This document shows, piece after piece, positions 1 to 7,894 of a stretch of DNA of 19,258 nucleotides. The translations under genes and the position numbers were made by a program. Location: contig FR884609.1 of NCBI GenBank assembly GCA_000436075.1, positions 16,258 to 35,515 on the forward strand, written 5' to 3'. The notes under the pieces are model-generated. The model was given only the letters and a program-made list of their open reading frames with translations, was not told the DNA's origin and did no database searches. This stretch comes from Eggerthella sp. CAG:209. GTDB taxonomy: Bacteria > Actinomycetota > Coriobacteriia > Coriobacteriales > Eggerthellaceae. Position 1 is the first letter of the stretch. Every line of letters starts with the position of its first letter.

Positions 1-34
1 GCCGATGATCTTGCTTGTCTGGTCAATTTGCTGC

Positions 35-547
35 TTATTGCGCGTTGTTTGCCACAAGTTGCTTGAGCGTATTCAGATCGTTATCGTCGGGATGGGCTAG
101 CGCTTTGTCGAAATTTTCGATCATTGCATCAATGTTGGGCATGTGATCGGGCTGCTCTTTCATCTTCTCGTAGCGCTCCCGTACGGATTGGGGCATCTTG
201 CCTTGGCACATGAATTCCCCGACAACGGTATTACTTGCATCGAGGGATTCCTTGGTTTTATCCAGGATGCGCTTGAAATAGGCTTCGCTGCCTCCGAATC
301 CTGCGGTTCCGAACAGGAATATTTTCTTGTTTCGTAGCGTTTTCAAGAGACTTAAGGCGTTGTCGTCGGCAATTCCTTTATTGGTCCAGAAGCCTACGTA
401 AACCATGTCCGACTCGGGCTCGTTTGCCGCACAATCGCCAAAATAGTCGCAGTACGCTGCGGGCAATGCTTTGCGGATAGCTTCAGCAAGCAGCTTGGTG
501 TTTCCGGTGTTGCTGCTGAATAGAATTGAATAGCGTGATTGGGTCAT
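35..547 (-). CDS. Short-chain flavodoxin family protein, BilS-like
   Basis: A 170-residue flavodoxin-fold protein expected to bind FMN and carry electrons in the cytoplasm. The phosphate-binding loop is visible near the N-terminus (SSNTGNTKLLAEAI), followed by VYVGFWTNKG and FGTAGFGGSEAYFKRIL, and a late MCQGKMPQSVRERYEKM block. From memory, these blocks match the flavodoxins named BilS, which accompany bilirubin reductase in gut anaerobes, but no bilR-like reductase lies in the window, so the partner is unknown. I start at the ATG at 547 because AGGA sits about 6 bases upstream and the flavodoxin fold begins at once (MTQSRYSILF). An in-frame start at 655 would add 36 residues that do not resemble the family. 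It is divergently oriented to the DUF134/NifX gene. Confidence 0.8.
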   Translation of the reverse strand: MTQSRYSILFSSNTGNTKLLAEAIRKALPAAYCDYFGDCAANEPESDMVYVGFWTNKGIADDNALSLLKTLRNKKIFLFGTAGFGGSEAYFKRILDKTKESLDASNTVVGEFMCQGKMPQSVRERYEKMKEQPDHMPNIDAMIENFDKALAHPDDNDLNTLKQLVANNAQ

Positions 548-568
548 AGTGTCCTGCTTTCTGCAGAT

Positions 569-585
569 AATGTTTGGCGAACATT
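569..585. promoter_or_regulatory. Inverted repeat upstream of the flavodoxin gene
   Basis: AATGTT-N5-AACATT, a perfect 6-bp inverted repeat in the 5' leader of the flavodoxin gene, about 22 bases from its start codon. A weak candidate promoter (TTGGAC, 15-base spacer, TATAAG, read on the minus strand at 655-629) lies upstream of it. The position suits a repressor operator, but no regulator is identified. Confidence 0.3.
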
Positions 586-677
586 GTAATCCCGTGATTG
601 TTTCGTCGAAGGCGCGACTACAGCATTCCTTATAACTCGGTACAAATTTGTCCAACCCGCCGTTTGTGGATTAAAAC

Positions 678-689
678 CGACATATGTCG
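678..689. promoter_or_regulatory. Palindromic operator candidate, copy 1
   Basis: CGACATATGTCG, a perfect 12-bp palindrome just upstream of the -35 element of the DUF134/NifX gene. Its 10-bp core GACATATGTC is identical to copy 2 at 734-743. Centre-to-centre spacing is 55 bp, about five helical turns, so a bound dimer at each site would face the same side of the DNA. Confidence 0.55.
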
Positions 690-698
690 AAAATAGGA

Positions 699-726
699 TT
701 GACAGGTACGACTGCCTATCTAGACT
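699..726 (+). promoter_or_regulatory. Promoter of the DUF134/NifX gene
   Basis: A consensus -35 TTGACA (699-704), a 16-base spacer and a -10-like TAGACT (721-726). Transcription would begin near 733, inside palindrome copy 2, leaving a short leader with AAGGAAG before the ATG at 759. Confidence 0.55.
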
Positions 727-732
727 AAATAG

Positions 733-744
733 TGACATATGTCA
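733..744. promoter_or_regulatory. Palindromic operator candidate, copy 2
   Basis: TGACATATGTCA, a perfect 12-bp palindrome at the predicted transcription start. Together with copy 1 it brackets the promoter, the arrangement expected for repression by a dimeric or looping regulator, plausibly the HTH protein encoded immediately downstream. Confidence 0.55.
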
Positions 745-758
745 GAAAAGGAAGTGCT

Positions 759-1574
759 ATGGCGGGACGAAAAGGAAGAACTCGGTTCGTGGGCATCGTG
801 CCCGAATTCGTTGGATTCGTGCCTGATGGTATTCCTACAGGGGATACCGTGGAGCTTGCCTATGACGAACTTGAGGTAATACGACTTCTCGATTTAGAGA
901 AAATGAGCCAGGAAGAAGCGGCGGCTCATATGGGTGTTTCGCGAACCACGGTAACGGGTATATACGAACGGGCTCGTTCGAAAGTTGCTGACAGTTTGGT
1001 GAACGGTAAGCGACTGTGCATTGAGGGCGGTAACGTTGCGTTTCCTCCATGTGGTAGCGCCGATTTTAAATTTGCAAGCAATCCCAAGAAGAAGGAGGCT
1101 CTTATGCGGGTTGCAGTAGCGTACGAAAATGGCGAAATTTTCCAACATTTTGGAAGGACTCAGGCATTCAAACTGTATGACATTGACGACGGCCGGGTCG
1201 TGGCAATGCAGGTAGTCGATACTCAAGGCTCTGGTCATGGGGCTTTGGCGGGCTTCCTTAAGGGAAATGATGTCGATGTTCTTCTGTGCGGCGGTATTGG
1301 TGGCGGCGCCCAAAGTGCGCTTGCAGCTCAAGGCATCGAACTGTATGGTGGACTGTCTGGATTGGCAGACGATGCCGTATCGTGCCTGCTGGCTGGTATT
1401 CTTGAAAAGAGCACCATGCCAGCTTGCGATCATCATGGGCATAGCCACGGGGAATGCCATCATGGTCACCAACATGCGCATGGGAAATGTCAGGGTCACG
1501 CACAGGCTCATGATGAGTGTCAGGGGCATGGCCACGAACATGGTGCATGTTGCCATGGCGGCCACAGCAATTAA
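759..1574 (+). CDS. DUF134 DNA-binding / NifX-NifB-like fusion with His-Cys-rich tail
   Basis: A 271-residue three-part protein. Residues 1-100 are a DUF134-type domain (GIVPEFVGFVPDG start) with a helix-turn-helix around 49-73 (MSQEEAAAHMGVSRTTV). Residues 116-216 match the dinitrogenase iron-molybdenum cofactor family (NifX/NifB C-terminal type): MRVAVAYENGEIFQHFG, then VDVLLCGGIGGGAQ. Residues 223-271 hold 16 His and 6 Cys in 49 positions, a probable metal-binding tail. The first two domains suggest a regulator that senses or carries an Fe-S/Mo or other metal species; the exact metal is unknown. I chose the ATG at 759 because AAGGAAG precedes it; an upstream GTG at 732 lies inside the operator. 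Two palindromes flank its promoter, suggesting autoregulation. A strong terminator follows, so it is probably monocistronic. Confidence 0.85.
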   Translation: MAGRKGRTRFVGIVPEFVGFVPDGIPTGDTVELAYDELEVIRLLDLEKMSQEEAAAHMGVSRTTVTGIYERARSKVADSLVNGKRLCIEGGNVAFPPCGSADFKFASNPKKKEALMRVAVAYENGEIFQHFGRTQAFKLYDIDDGRVVAMQVVDTQGSGHGALAGFLKGNDVDVLLCGGIGGGAQSALAAQGIELYGGLSGLADDAVSCLLAGILEKSTMPACDHHGHSHGECHHGHQHAHGKCQGHAQAHDECQGHGHEHGACCHGGHSN

Positions 1575-1597
1575 AGCTCTTGCTCTAAGGAATGTGG

Positions 1598-1631
1598 GGC
1601 TGGCTGACGGAAATGTCGCCAGCCTTTTTTT
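1598..1631 (+). terminator. Intrinsic terminator after the DUF134/NifX gene
   Basis: A GC-rich hairpin with GGCTGGC (1598-1604) pairing with GCCAGCC (1618-1624), extended inward by GAC/GTC, followed directly by seven T residues (1625-1631). Confidence 0.9.
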
Positions 1632-1868
1632 GTCTCCAGCATAGATAAGCTGATCGTCCACCTGGTTGGGAAGTTGGTAAGCTTATGCGAGGAAACAGAG
1701 TTCAGGTAGTGCAGGCCTGTGCGTTTCGACTCAGCGGGTATAAGCGATGTTGCGTTTGAGCAGGAGTGCAATAGTGGATTCGCACTGCCGAACTTGAAAA
1801 GGAGCCATACGGCGAAAACGCTGCGATATATCGGATAAGAGCGAAAGACTATGGATGGGGACAGTCAA

Positions 1869-4364
1869 ATGAATGCTGAACAGGGGCCAACTAGCATAAA
1901 AGTAAGGGGAGCTCGGGTTCATAACCTGAAAAATGTTGATGTCGATATTCCTTTGGGCGGCATCGTTGGCATTGCGGGTGTATCCGGATCGGGAAAGAGC
2001 TCGTTGGCGCTGGGGGTTCTGTACGCTGAAGGTTCACGGCGCTATCTCGAATCGCTTTCCACGTACACCAGAAGAAGGATGACGCAGGCAGCTCGAGCTG
2101 ATGTTGATGAGGTTCTCTATGTGCCGGCGGCGTTGGCTTTGCATCAAAGGCCTTCAGTTCCCGGTATTCGTTCCACCTTCGGCACAGGAACGGAACTGCT
2201 TAACAGTTTGAGGCTGATGTTCTCGCGCCTTTCCAGCCATCGTTGTCCCAACGGTCACTATGTAGAGCCCAGTATTACTGTTGCGGCAATGGATGCTGAA
2301 CTGGTTTGCCCGGAATGCGGCGAGCATTTTTTCGCGCCTGGGGCAGAGGACCTTGCCTTCAATTCCGCGGGAGCTTGCAAGCATTGCGGAGGAACGGGAA
2401 TGGTTCGAACCGTTGATCGATCGACGCTTATCCCCGATAAGAGCAAAACCATAGACGAAGGTGCTGTTGCGCCTTGGAATTCCCTTATGTGGTCGCTGAT
2501 GACTGATGTCTGTCGGGAAATGGGCGTACGTACCGATATTCCTTTTTGCGAGCTTTCCGATAGGGAAAAAGAAATCGTTTATGACGGCCCGATGGAAAAA
2601 CGTCATATCTTTTACGTCCCGAAAAATAAAGACAGCGCTTCGGCCGGCGAGCTGAACATGACTTACTACAGCGCAACTGCAACAGTGCTCAACGCCCTCA
2701 ATAAGGTCAAGGACGACAAGGGCATGAAGCGCGTTGAGAAGTTTTTGAAAGAAGAGATATGTCCAGAATGCCGCGGTACAAGGCTTTCCGAAGAAGCTCG
2801 AGCACCACGTTTGGTGGGCATATCGTTAGCGGATGCCTGTCAAATGACATTGAAGGATTCCATAGCGTGGGTCAAGCGCGTGCCCGATGCCCTACCGAAC
2901 GAAATGCGTGCTATGGCTCAGAGTATCTGCGAGTCGTATGAGGAAGTTGCTGCTCGGCTAATGGAGTTAGGTCTTGGATACCTAACGCTCGATAGGGCTT
3001 CGTCCACGCTTTCTACAGGTGAACGTCAGCGCATGCAGTTGGCACGAGCAGTGCGCAATCGCACAACGGGTGTGCTGTATGTTCTTGACGAGCCCTCTAT
3101 CGGATTACATCCTGCGAATATTGTCGGATTGAACGGCGTAATGCACGATCTTGTGCGGGACGGAAACTCCGTTTTGCTCGTAGACCATGACACTCAGATT
3201 CTCAAGGAATCGGACTGGCTTATCGAAATGGGTCCGGGTGCAGGTGCCGAAGGCGGAACGGTTATTGCCCAAGGCACCGTGAGGGGTATCGAAGGCAACC
3301 CGAATTCTGTAATAGGACCCTACCTATCTGGCGCGGCAGCGGTTGATGAATGCTTAAAACGGACTGCCGCCGATCCGGAAGACCTTATTCGCATGGAAAC
3401 TGGTTCGATCCATACTGTAAAGCCGCTTTCGGTGCGCATACCCAAGCATCAGCTAACGGTAATTACGGGGGTTTCTGGCTCGGGTAAAACCACCATGGTG
3501 CTGGAGAGCCTTATTCCTGGCCTGGAGGCGCTTTGTTACGGTAAACCCATGCCAAGCCATGTTTTTTCCATCCAGGCGGAAGGCATCAATCATGTGGAGC
3601 TGATCGACGCAACGCCCATCGGTGCTAACGTGCGTTCAACCGTTGCCACCTATGCCAATGTGCATGATGCGTTGCGAAGGACGTATGCAAGAACGGCAGA
3701 TGCTAAGGAGCTTGGCCTCAAAGCGGGCGATTTTTCCTACAACACAGGAAGCCTCAGGTGCCCCGTTTGCGATGGCACTGGAACCATATCGCTTGATGTT
3801 CAATTTCTTCCAGATGTTGATATTCCTTGTCCGGAATGTCGTGGGTCAAGATATCGAAAACAGGCAAATCAAGTTCGTTACAAAAACAAGCAGGGCGAGG
3901 AGCGTTCTTTGCCCGAGCTTATGAATATGGATGTAAACGAGGCGGTAGTCTTTTGCCAGAACCTCAATTCCGTACGGCCGAAACTTGAAACCCTTCAAGA
4001 TTTGGGGCTGGGATATCTTACGCTTGGCGAAGAGACTCCCTCGCTATCTGGTGGTGAAGCGCAGCGGCTAAAACTGGCAAGTGAAATGGGCAAGGAGCAG
4101 GCCGATTCGGTTTTCGTATTCGATGAGCCTACTATTGGCCTTCACCCTAGGGATGTTGAAACGTTGCTGCAGGTGTTCGATGCGTTGATTGCCAAGGGGG
4201 CAACGGTTGTCGTGATTGAGCATGACCTTGATGTCATTCGTTCCGCTGATTGCATTATTGACATGGGTCCTGGCGGCGGTGAAGAGGGTGGCAGAATTGT
4301 TGTCTGCGGCACACAAGAGGCTGTACGAAAGTGCTCTGAAAGCGTTACGGGGAAGTTCATTTAG
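1869..4364 (+). CDS. UvrA-like double ABC ATPase lacking the UvrB-binding domain
   Basis: An 831-residue protein with two ABC ATPase modules of the excinuclease UvrA family. Module 1 has Walker A GVSGSGKSS (37-45), signature LSTGE (near 380) and VLDEPSIGLHP. Module 2 has SGSGKTT (near 534), LSGGEAQRLKLA (near 725) and VFDEPTIGLHP. Zinc-finger cysteine pairs are visible (CPEC, CKHCGGTG, CPECRGTRL, CPVCDGTGT, CPECRGSRY). Canonical UvrA is about 940 residues; here only about 50 residues separate the GTGTELLNSLRLMFSRL block from the FNSAGACKHC block, so the UvrB-interacting insertion is missing. This is the class II type (UvrA2/DrrC-like), linked in other bacteria to DNA-damage tolerance or resistance to DNA-binding drugs. 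I prefer the ATG at 1869, preceded by GGGGA at 7 bases, over the ATG at 1851. No uvrB or uvrC is near. Confidence 0.88.
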   Translation: MNAEQGPTSIKVRGARVHNLKNVDVDIPLGGIVGIAGVSGSGKSSLALGVLYAEGSRRYLESLSTYTRRRMTQAARADVDEVLYVPAALALHQRPSVPGIRSTFGTGTELLNSLRLMFSRLSSHRCPNGHYVEPSITVAAMDAELVCPECGEHFFAPGAEDLAFNSAGACKHCGGTGMVRTVDRSTLIPDKSKTIDEGAVAPWNSLMWSLMTDVCREMGVRTDIPFCELSDREKEIVYDGPMEKRHIFYVPKNKDSASAGELNMTYYSATATVLNALNKVKDDKGMKRVEKFLKEEICPECRGTRLSEEARAPRLVGISLADACQMTLKDSIAWVKRVPDALPNEMRAMAQSICESYEEVAARLMELGLGYLTLDRASSTLSTGERQRMQLARAVRNRTTGVLYVLDEPSIGLHPANIVGLNGVMHDLVRDGNSVLLVDHDTQILKESDWLIEMGPGAGAEGGTVIAQGTVRGIEGNPNSVIGPYLSGAAAVDECLKRTAADPEDLIRMETGSIHTVKPLSVRIPKHQLTVITGVSGSGKTTMVLESLIPGLEALCYGKPMPSHVFSIQAEGINHVELIDATPIGANVRSTVATYANVHDALRRTYARTADAKELGLKAGDFSYNTGSLRCPVCDGTGTISLDVQFLPDVDIPCPECRGSRYRKQANQVRYKNKQGEERSLPELMNMDVNEAVVFCQNLNSVRPKLETLQDLGLGYLTLGEETPSLSGGEAQRLKLASEMGKEQADSVFVFDEPTIGLHPRDVETLLQVFDALIAKGATVVVIEHDLDVIRSADCIIDMGPGGGEEGGRIVVCGTQEAVRKCSESVTGKFI

Positions 4365-4459
4365 ATGGAATGATGGCGGGAATCGATAGCTGCTTCAAAA
4401 GTAGTTCTGGTCGGTTGAACAGATTTAAAACCATCAAGGCGTGCAACGAACGCATCTGT

Positions 4460-4491
4460 TTGGCAGGTGCAAGTGCTGGTCTTGGCAGGTG
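4460..4491. repeat. Paired direct repeat upstream of the permease
   Basis: TTGGCAGGTG occurs at 4460-4469 and again at 4482-4491, a 22-bp offset or about two helical turns. It lies in the 273-base gap between the UvrA-like gene and the permease. Nothing else in this gap is recognised: no purine riboswitch core and no clear terminator after the UvrA-like gene. Confidence 0.4.
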
Positions 4492-4637
4492 AGATCGGTG
4501 AACACTGCAAAATGATGGCTCTGTTCTATGGTCGTAAAGATTGAGCAGCGGTGTAGGAATTCTACGATCAAGCTTTTAAACGTAACAATTGGGTGATATT
4601 TTTTTTCCATTACTATCCTTTTGGAAGGGGGATGTGA

Positions 4638-6125
4638 GTGGTCGAAGAAAAACAGGAGAATCCGCTGCACGCAAAGGAAGAAGGGCGTGCAGAAGGTTCT
4701 TCGGAAGAAACCACTGGTAATGGCAGGTCGTTGGGCGTTTTCTCGTTCGAGGGCGATATTCCACTTACACAGGCGGTTCCGTTGGGCCTGCAGCATGTGC
4801 TGGCCATGTTTGTGGGTAATTTAACGCCGCTGCTCATCGTGACGGGCGTTTGCGGTTTGGCCACCGCCGAATTCGCGGAAATTCAGTTGGCGCTGCTGCA
4901 GAACGCCATGCTGATTGCTGGCGTGGTAACGTTGGTTCAGCTGTTCGGCATCGGCCCTGTAGGCGGCAGAGTACCTATTATTATGGGCACGTCGTCCGGC
5001 TTCATCGGCGTGTTCAATTCCGTTGCCGCATCTATGGGCGGTGGTCTTGTTGCATATGGCGCTATTATGGGTGCTTCGCTCATCGGTGGTTTGTTCGAAG
5101 CTGTTCTGGGCTTCTTTTTAAAGCCGCTTCGCAGATTCTTCCCGTCTATCGTCACGGGTACCGTAGTGCTTTCCATCGGCTTGAGCCTTATTAGTGTTGG
5201 CGTTAATGCTTTTGGCGGCGGTAACAGCGCGGTTGACTTTGGTTCTCTTGAAAACCTGTGTTTGGCGCTGGTTGTTTTGATCGTTATCTTGGCGGTCAAG
5301 CATGCCACCACGGGTTTTGTAAGCGCTTCTTCGATTTTGGCCGGCATTATCGTGGGTTATATCGTTGCGGGCATTATGGGCTTGGTTCTGCCAACTACGG
5401 GCGTTACCGCCGAAGGTGTTGAGTACACCAAAGCTTGGGTTCTGAATTGGGATAAAGTGGCTGAAGCGTCCTGGTTTGCCGTTCCGGCTTTGATGCCCGT
5501 TGCTCCTGTGTTTGATATGCGAGCTATTGCTCCTGTGCTGGTTATGTTCATTGTCACGGCTGTTGAAACGGTTGGCGACATCTCGGGTGTAACCCAGGGT
5601 GGCATGGATCGCGAAGCAACCGACAAGGAGCTTTCCGGTGGCGTTGTTTGCGACGGCATCGGCTCAACGTTCGCCGCTTTGTTCGGTGTTTTGCCCAATA
5701 CGTCTTTCAGCCAGAATGTCGGCTTGGTTGCCATGACTAAGATGGTTAATCGCAAAGCTTTGGCGTGCGGCGCCCTTTTCTTGATTCTGTGTGGGTTGTG
5801 CCCGAAGCTGGCCGCAGTGATTTCGATCATGCCTCAGTCGGTTCTTGGCGGTGCTGCTGTTATTATGTTCGCCTCTATTGTGGTAAGTGGTATTCAGCTT
5901 ATTACGCGTGATCCGCTCACCTCTCGCAATCTAAGCATCGTTTCGGTTGCTCTTGGCTTGGGCTACGGCATTGGCGCTAATCCTGCCGTTCTGGCTGGTG
6001 CGCCCGAGATGGTAAGCCTTATCTTTGGTGGTTCCGGCATTGTTGCTGCAGCTGCGGTGGCCATCCTCTTGAATATCGTGCTCCCGAAGGATTCGGCTCT
6101 TCTTAAGAAAGATTCGGACAACTAG
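4638..6125 (+). CDS. NCS2 nucleobase permease (xanthine/uracil type)
   Basis: A 495-residue polytopic inner-membrane transporter of the nucleobase-cation symporter 2 family. After a hydrophilic, charged N-terminal segment of about 45 residues come repeated hydrophobic helices. TM1 carries the family QH pair (LQHVLAMFVGN, near residue 52), and QNVGLVAMTK near residue 359 matches the NCS2/NAT signature Q-N-x-G-x4-T-[RKG]. GTSSGFIG and SGVTQGGMDRE are also typical. The GTG start is set by a strong GGAAGGGGG 6 bases upstream. It lies beside a molybdenum purine-type hydroxylase locus, so xanthine or a related purine is the likely substrate, but uracil cannot be excluded from motifs alone. A strong terminator ends it, so it is transcribed separately from the hydroxylase operon. 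Confidence 0.88.
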   Translation: MVEEKQENPLHAKEEGRAEGSSEETTGNGRSLGVFSFEGDIPLTQAVPLGLQHVLAMFVGNLTPLLIVTGVCGLATAEFAEIQLALLQNAMLIAGVVTLVQLFGIGPVGGRVPIIMGTSSGFIGVFNSVAASMGGGLVAYGAIMGASLIGGLFEAVLGFFLKPLRRFFPSIVTGTVVLSIGLSLISVGVNAFGGGNSAVDFGSLENLCLALVVLIVILAVKHATTGFVSASSILAGIIVGYIVAGIMGLVLPTTGVTAEGVEYTKAWVLNWDKVAEASWFAVPALMPVAPVFDMRAIAPVLVMFIVTAVETVGDISGVTQGGMDREATDKELSGGVVCDGIGSTFAALFGVLPNTSFSQNVGLVAMTKMVNRKALACGALFLILCGLCPKLAAVISIMPQSVLGGAAVIMFASIVVSGIQLITRDPLTSRNLSIVSVALGLGYGIGANPAVLAGAPEMVSLIFGGSGIVAAAAVAILLNIVLPKDSALLKKDSDN

Positions 6126-6150
6126 GTATTAGCTGTTCTGGTTTACTTTG

Positions 6151-6188
6151 CGCCCAGGTGGATAATTCATCCATCTGGGCGTTTTTTT
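6151..6188 (+). terminator. Intrinsic terminator after the permease
   Basis: A 12-bp stem with one G-U pair (6151-6162 with 6170-6181, starting CGCCCAGG), a 7-base loop and then seven T residues (6182-6188). Confidence 0.93.
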
Positions 6189-6314
6189 GCAAATAGCACT
6201 TGGTTTGGCGGAGGGGTTTCTGTACGGGTGTTTGTGGATGCCGTTGTGAGCGCGTGCCTGCTTGTTGCTAGGTGGGTGTTTCTTAGAGTGTGCGGCCCTC
6301 GGTTGAGACCTGTC

Positions 6315-6347
6315 TTTGGTCGTGTCCATTTTGCGGACACGACCAAG
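6315..6347. other. Strong hairpin between convergent genes, no T tract
   Basis: TTGGTCGTGTCC (6316-6327) pairs perfectly with GGACACGACCAA (6335-6346) around a 7-base loop. It sits just past the stop of the minus-strand nucleotidyltransferase gene. Neither strand has a run of T after the stem, so it is not a textbook intrinsic terminator. It may end or protect the 3' end of that transcript, or be a protein site. Confidence 0.5.
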
Positions 6348-6385
6348 TAAGACGGGGCTATTGTCCTGGTGCAATTTTGCGGCCG

Positions 6386-6988
6386 TTAGAGGCCTAGGTG
6401 CTTCTGCATAAGGATCAGATCTGCAGGCGTATCAACATCGAAGAGTTCCCATCTGCTTGAAACCTCGATGCATCTCACTAACTCTTTGTGCTGTTTGGCA
6501 ACATAGCCGCCGCCTTTGCCGGATGGGAGCGTTCGCAGTTCGTCGAATGTCAAGGAGGGGAATAGCACGGGGGCGCCTGGCGCGCCTTTGAAGCTGGCGC
6601 GCCATATGAATTCAGGGGTGTTTTCTGCGGCGCATAAAAGGGCGGTAATAGAGCTTGGGCTGATAAGCGGTTGGTCTGCCTGGAAAAAGGTAACGGTGTC
6701 GCATTCGCCTATGGCGTCCATGCCCAAACGGACCGTATCATTCCGATGCGGCTTGTTGTGCAGTGCCACTGCAACACCTAGTTCGTGGCACAGCTTGGTT
6801 ACATCGTTATGGCGAGTAACCACCACACGTTGTTCGAAGCGGCTTTCAGTTGCCTGAATTACGTATTGAATAAGCGGTATGCCGTTTAGCTTGGCCATGA
6901 GCTTATTGTCCCCAAATCGAGTGCCCATACCCGATGCCATAATGATGCATCCGTGCTTCATTGTTGTTTGCTTGGCAAGGTATGGCAT
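6386..6988 (-). CDS. MocA-type molybdenum cofactor nucleotidyltransferase
   Basis: A 200-residue NTP-transferase of the MobA/MocA fold. The nucleotide-binding loop is near the N-terminus (MASGMGTRFGDNKL, residues 17-30), followed by GIPLIQYVI, a metal-binding FFQADQPLIS and PGAPVLFPS, then GGGYVAKQH and a late VDTPADL. MocA transfers CMP from CTP to molybdopterin, making the dinucleotide cofactor used by xanthine dehydrogenase-family enzymes. The gene is divergent from the hydroxylase operon, with about 100 bases between starts, which fits that role; purine specificity (CTP versus GTP) cannot be settled here. Start at 6988 is supported by AAGGGA upstream; an internal ATG at 6961 (MKHGCIIM) has no clear ribosome site. 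Confidence 0.83.
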   Translation of the reverse strand: MPYLAKQTTMKHGCIIMASGMGTRFGDNKLMAKLNGIPLIQYVIQATESRFEQRVVVTRHNDVTKLCHELGVAVALHNKPHRNDTVRLGMDAIGECDTVTFFQADQPLISPSSITALLCAAENTPEFIWRASFKGAPGAPVLFPSLTFDELRTLPSGKGGGYVAKQHKELVRCIEVSSRWELFDVDTPADLILMQKHLGL

Positions 6989-7056
6989 GGCGATAGTTCC
7001 CTTTGCGAATTCGGTGGTTGGATTTGCCCTCTAAGCGGATAGCTATCGGTTCAAAG

Positions 7057-7062
7057 TATAAT
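7057..7062 (+). promoter_or_regulatory. Candidate -10 element of the hydroxylase operon
   Basis: A perfect TATAAT lies 31 bases before the GTG start of the FAD subunit gene. No good -35 is found at the expected spacing, so activator dependence is possible. Confidence 0.5.
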
Positions 7063-7093
7063 AAGAATATCTATGTAAAGTTCTAGTGATGGG

Positions 7094-7894
7094 GTGAGTA
7101 TTATTATCACCTTTCAGAAATACGTACGTCCGCAGAGCCTGGAAGAGGCCTGGGAATTGAACCAGAAAAAGCGCCATCGCATCGTTGCTGGCATGATGTG
7201 GTTGAAAATGGGCAAGCATTCCTTTGGTACTGCTATCGACTTGTGCGATTTGGGCTTGGACGAAATAGAGGAAACCGAAAACGAGTTCCGCATTGGCGCT
7301 ATGGCTACTTTGCGGCAAATGGAAAAGCACCCTGGTCTAGCCGCTTATTCTTGCGGTGCGGTTGAAGCTGCGTTCAAGGATATTGTGGGCGTGCAGTTCC
7401 GTAATGGCGCCACATTGGGCGGAAGCTTATGGCGCCGCATGGGTTTTTCTGACATTGTTACTGTGTTTATGGCCATGGACAGCTACGTTGAGCTTTTCGA
7501 GGGCGGCATAGTCCCCTTGGAAGAATTCGTGGACATGAAGTACGACAAGGATCTTCTGGTGCGTCTCATTGTGAAAAAGCAACCCGGTGCGTTTACCTAT
7601 CAGGCGGTACGTAAACAGCGCACTGATTTGCCTTCGCTGAACTGCGCTGCATCAAAGTTGGGCGGTGAATATCGCGTGGTAGTGGGGTCGCGTCCTGCGC
7701 GCGCCATGATTCTTCGCGACGATCAGGGCATCTTGGCTAACGGTATCACGGAAGAAAGCGCTGCCTCTTTTGCTGAGTATGCTGCGAACACCGTTCCTGT
7801 GTCGGGAAACATGTGGGGCAGCGCTGAGTATCGGAAGGCGTTGGTTCCAGTTCTTACGCGCCGTGCCCTTATGACTTTGGGGGATATGCTGTAA
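7094..7894 (+). CDS. Molybdenum hydroxylase FAD-binding subunit
   Basis: A 266-residue FAD subunit of a three-subunit xanthine dehydrogenase-family hydroxylase, passing electrons from the 2Fe-2S clusters to the final acceptor. It shows the family order: FQKYVRPQSLEEAW, a first FAD loop (VAGMMWLKMG, 31-40, where many members have AGGT), IGAMATLRQME, and the second FAD segment VQFRNGATLGGSL (100-112). A C-terminal CO dehydrogenase flavoprotein-like domain follows. It is first in the operon; its TAA shares one base with the ATG of the next gene, so translation is probably coupled. The GTG start at 7094 has a poor Shine-Dalgarno sequence and is the least certain point. Confidence 0.87.
   Translation: MSIIITFQKYVRPQSLEEAWELNQKKRHRIVAGMMWLKMGKHSFGTAIDLCDLGLDEIEETENEFRIGAMATLRQMEKHPGLAAYSCGAVEAAFKDIVGVQFRNGATLGGSLWRRMGFSDIVTVFMAMDSYVELFEGGIVPLEEFVDMKYDKDLLVRLIVKKQPGAFTYQAVRKQRTDLPSLNCAASKLGGEYRVVVGSRPARAMILRDDQGILANGITEESAASFAEYAANTVPVSGNMWGSAEYRKALVPVLTRRALMTLGDML

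Noticed and set aside
548..655. N-terminal extension of the flavodoxin (start at 655)
   Set aside because: The extra 36 residues do not fit the flavodoxin fold, while the ATG at 547 has a ribosome site.
1434..1550. Short repeats in the His-rich coding region as a possible repeat array or CRISPR
   Set aside because: The repeats are irregular and explained by runs of His and Gly codons; there are no constant spacers.
894..1661. A 255-codon minus-strand open frame across the DUF134/NifX gene
   Set aside because: Its composition mirrors the His-rich tail read backwards, and it runs through the terminator of the real gene.
2399..2420. GGTTCGAACC-like string resembling a tRNA T-arm
   Set aside because: It lies inside the UvrA-like coding sequence and no acceptor or anticodon stem surrounds it.
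4365..4637. Possible purine riboswitch before the permease
   Set aside because: I looked for the three-way-junction core and its conserved loops and did not find them.
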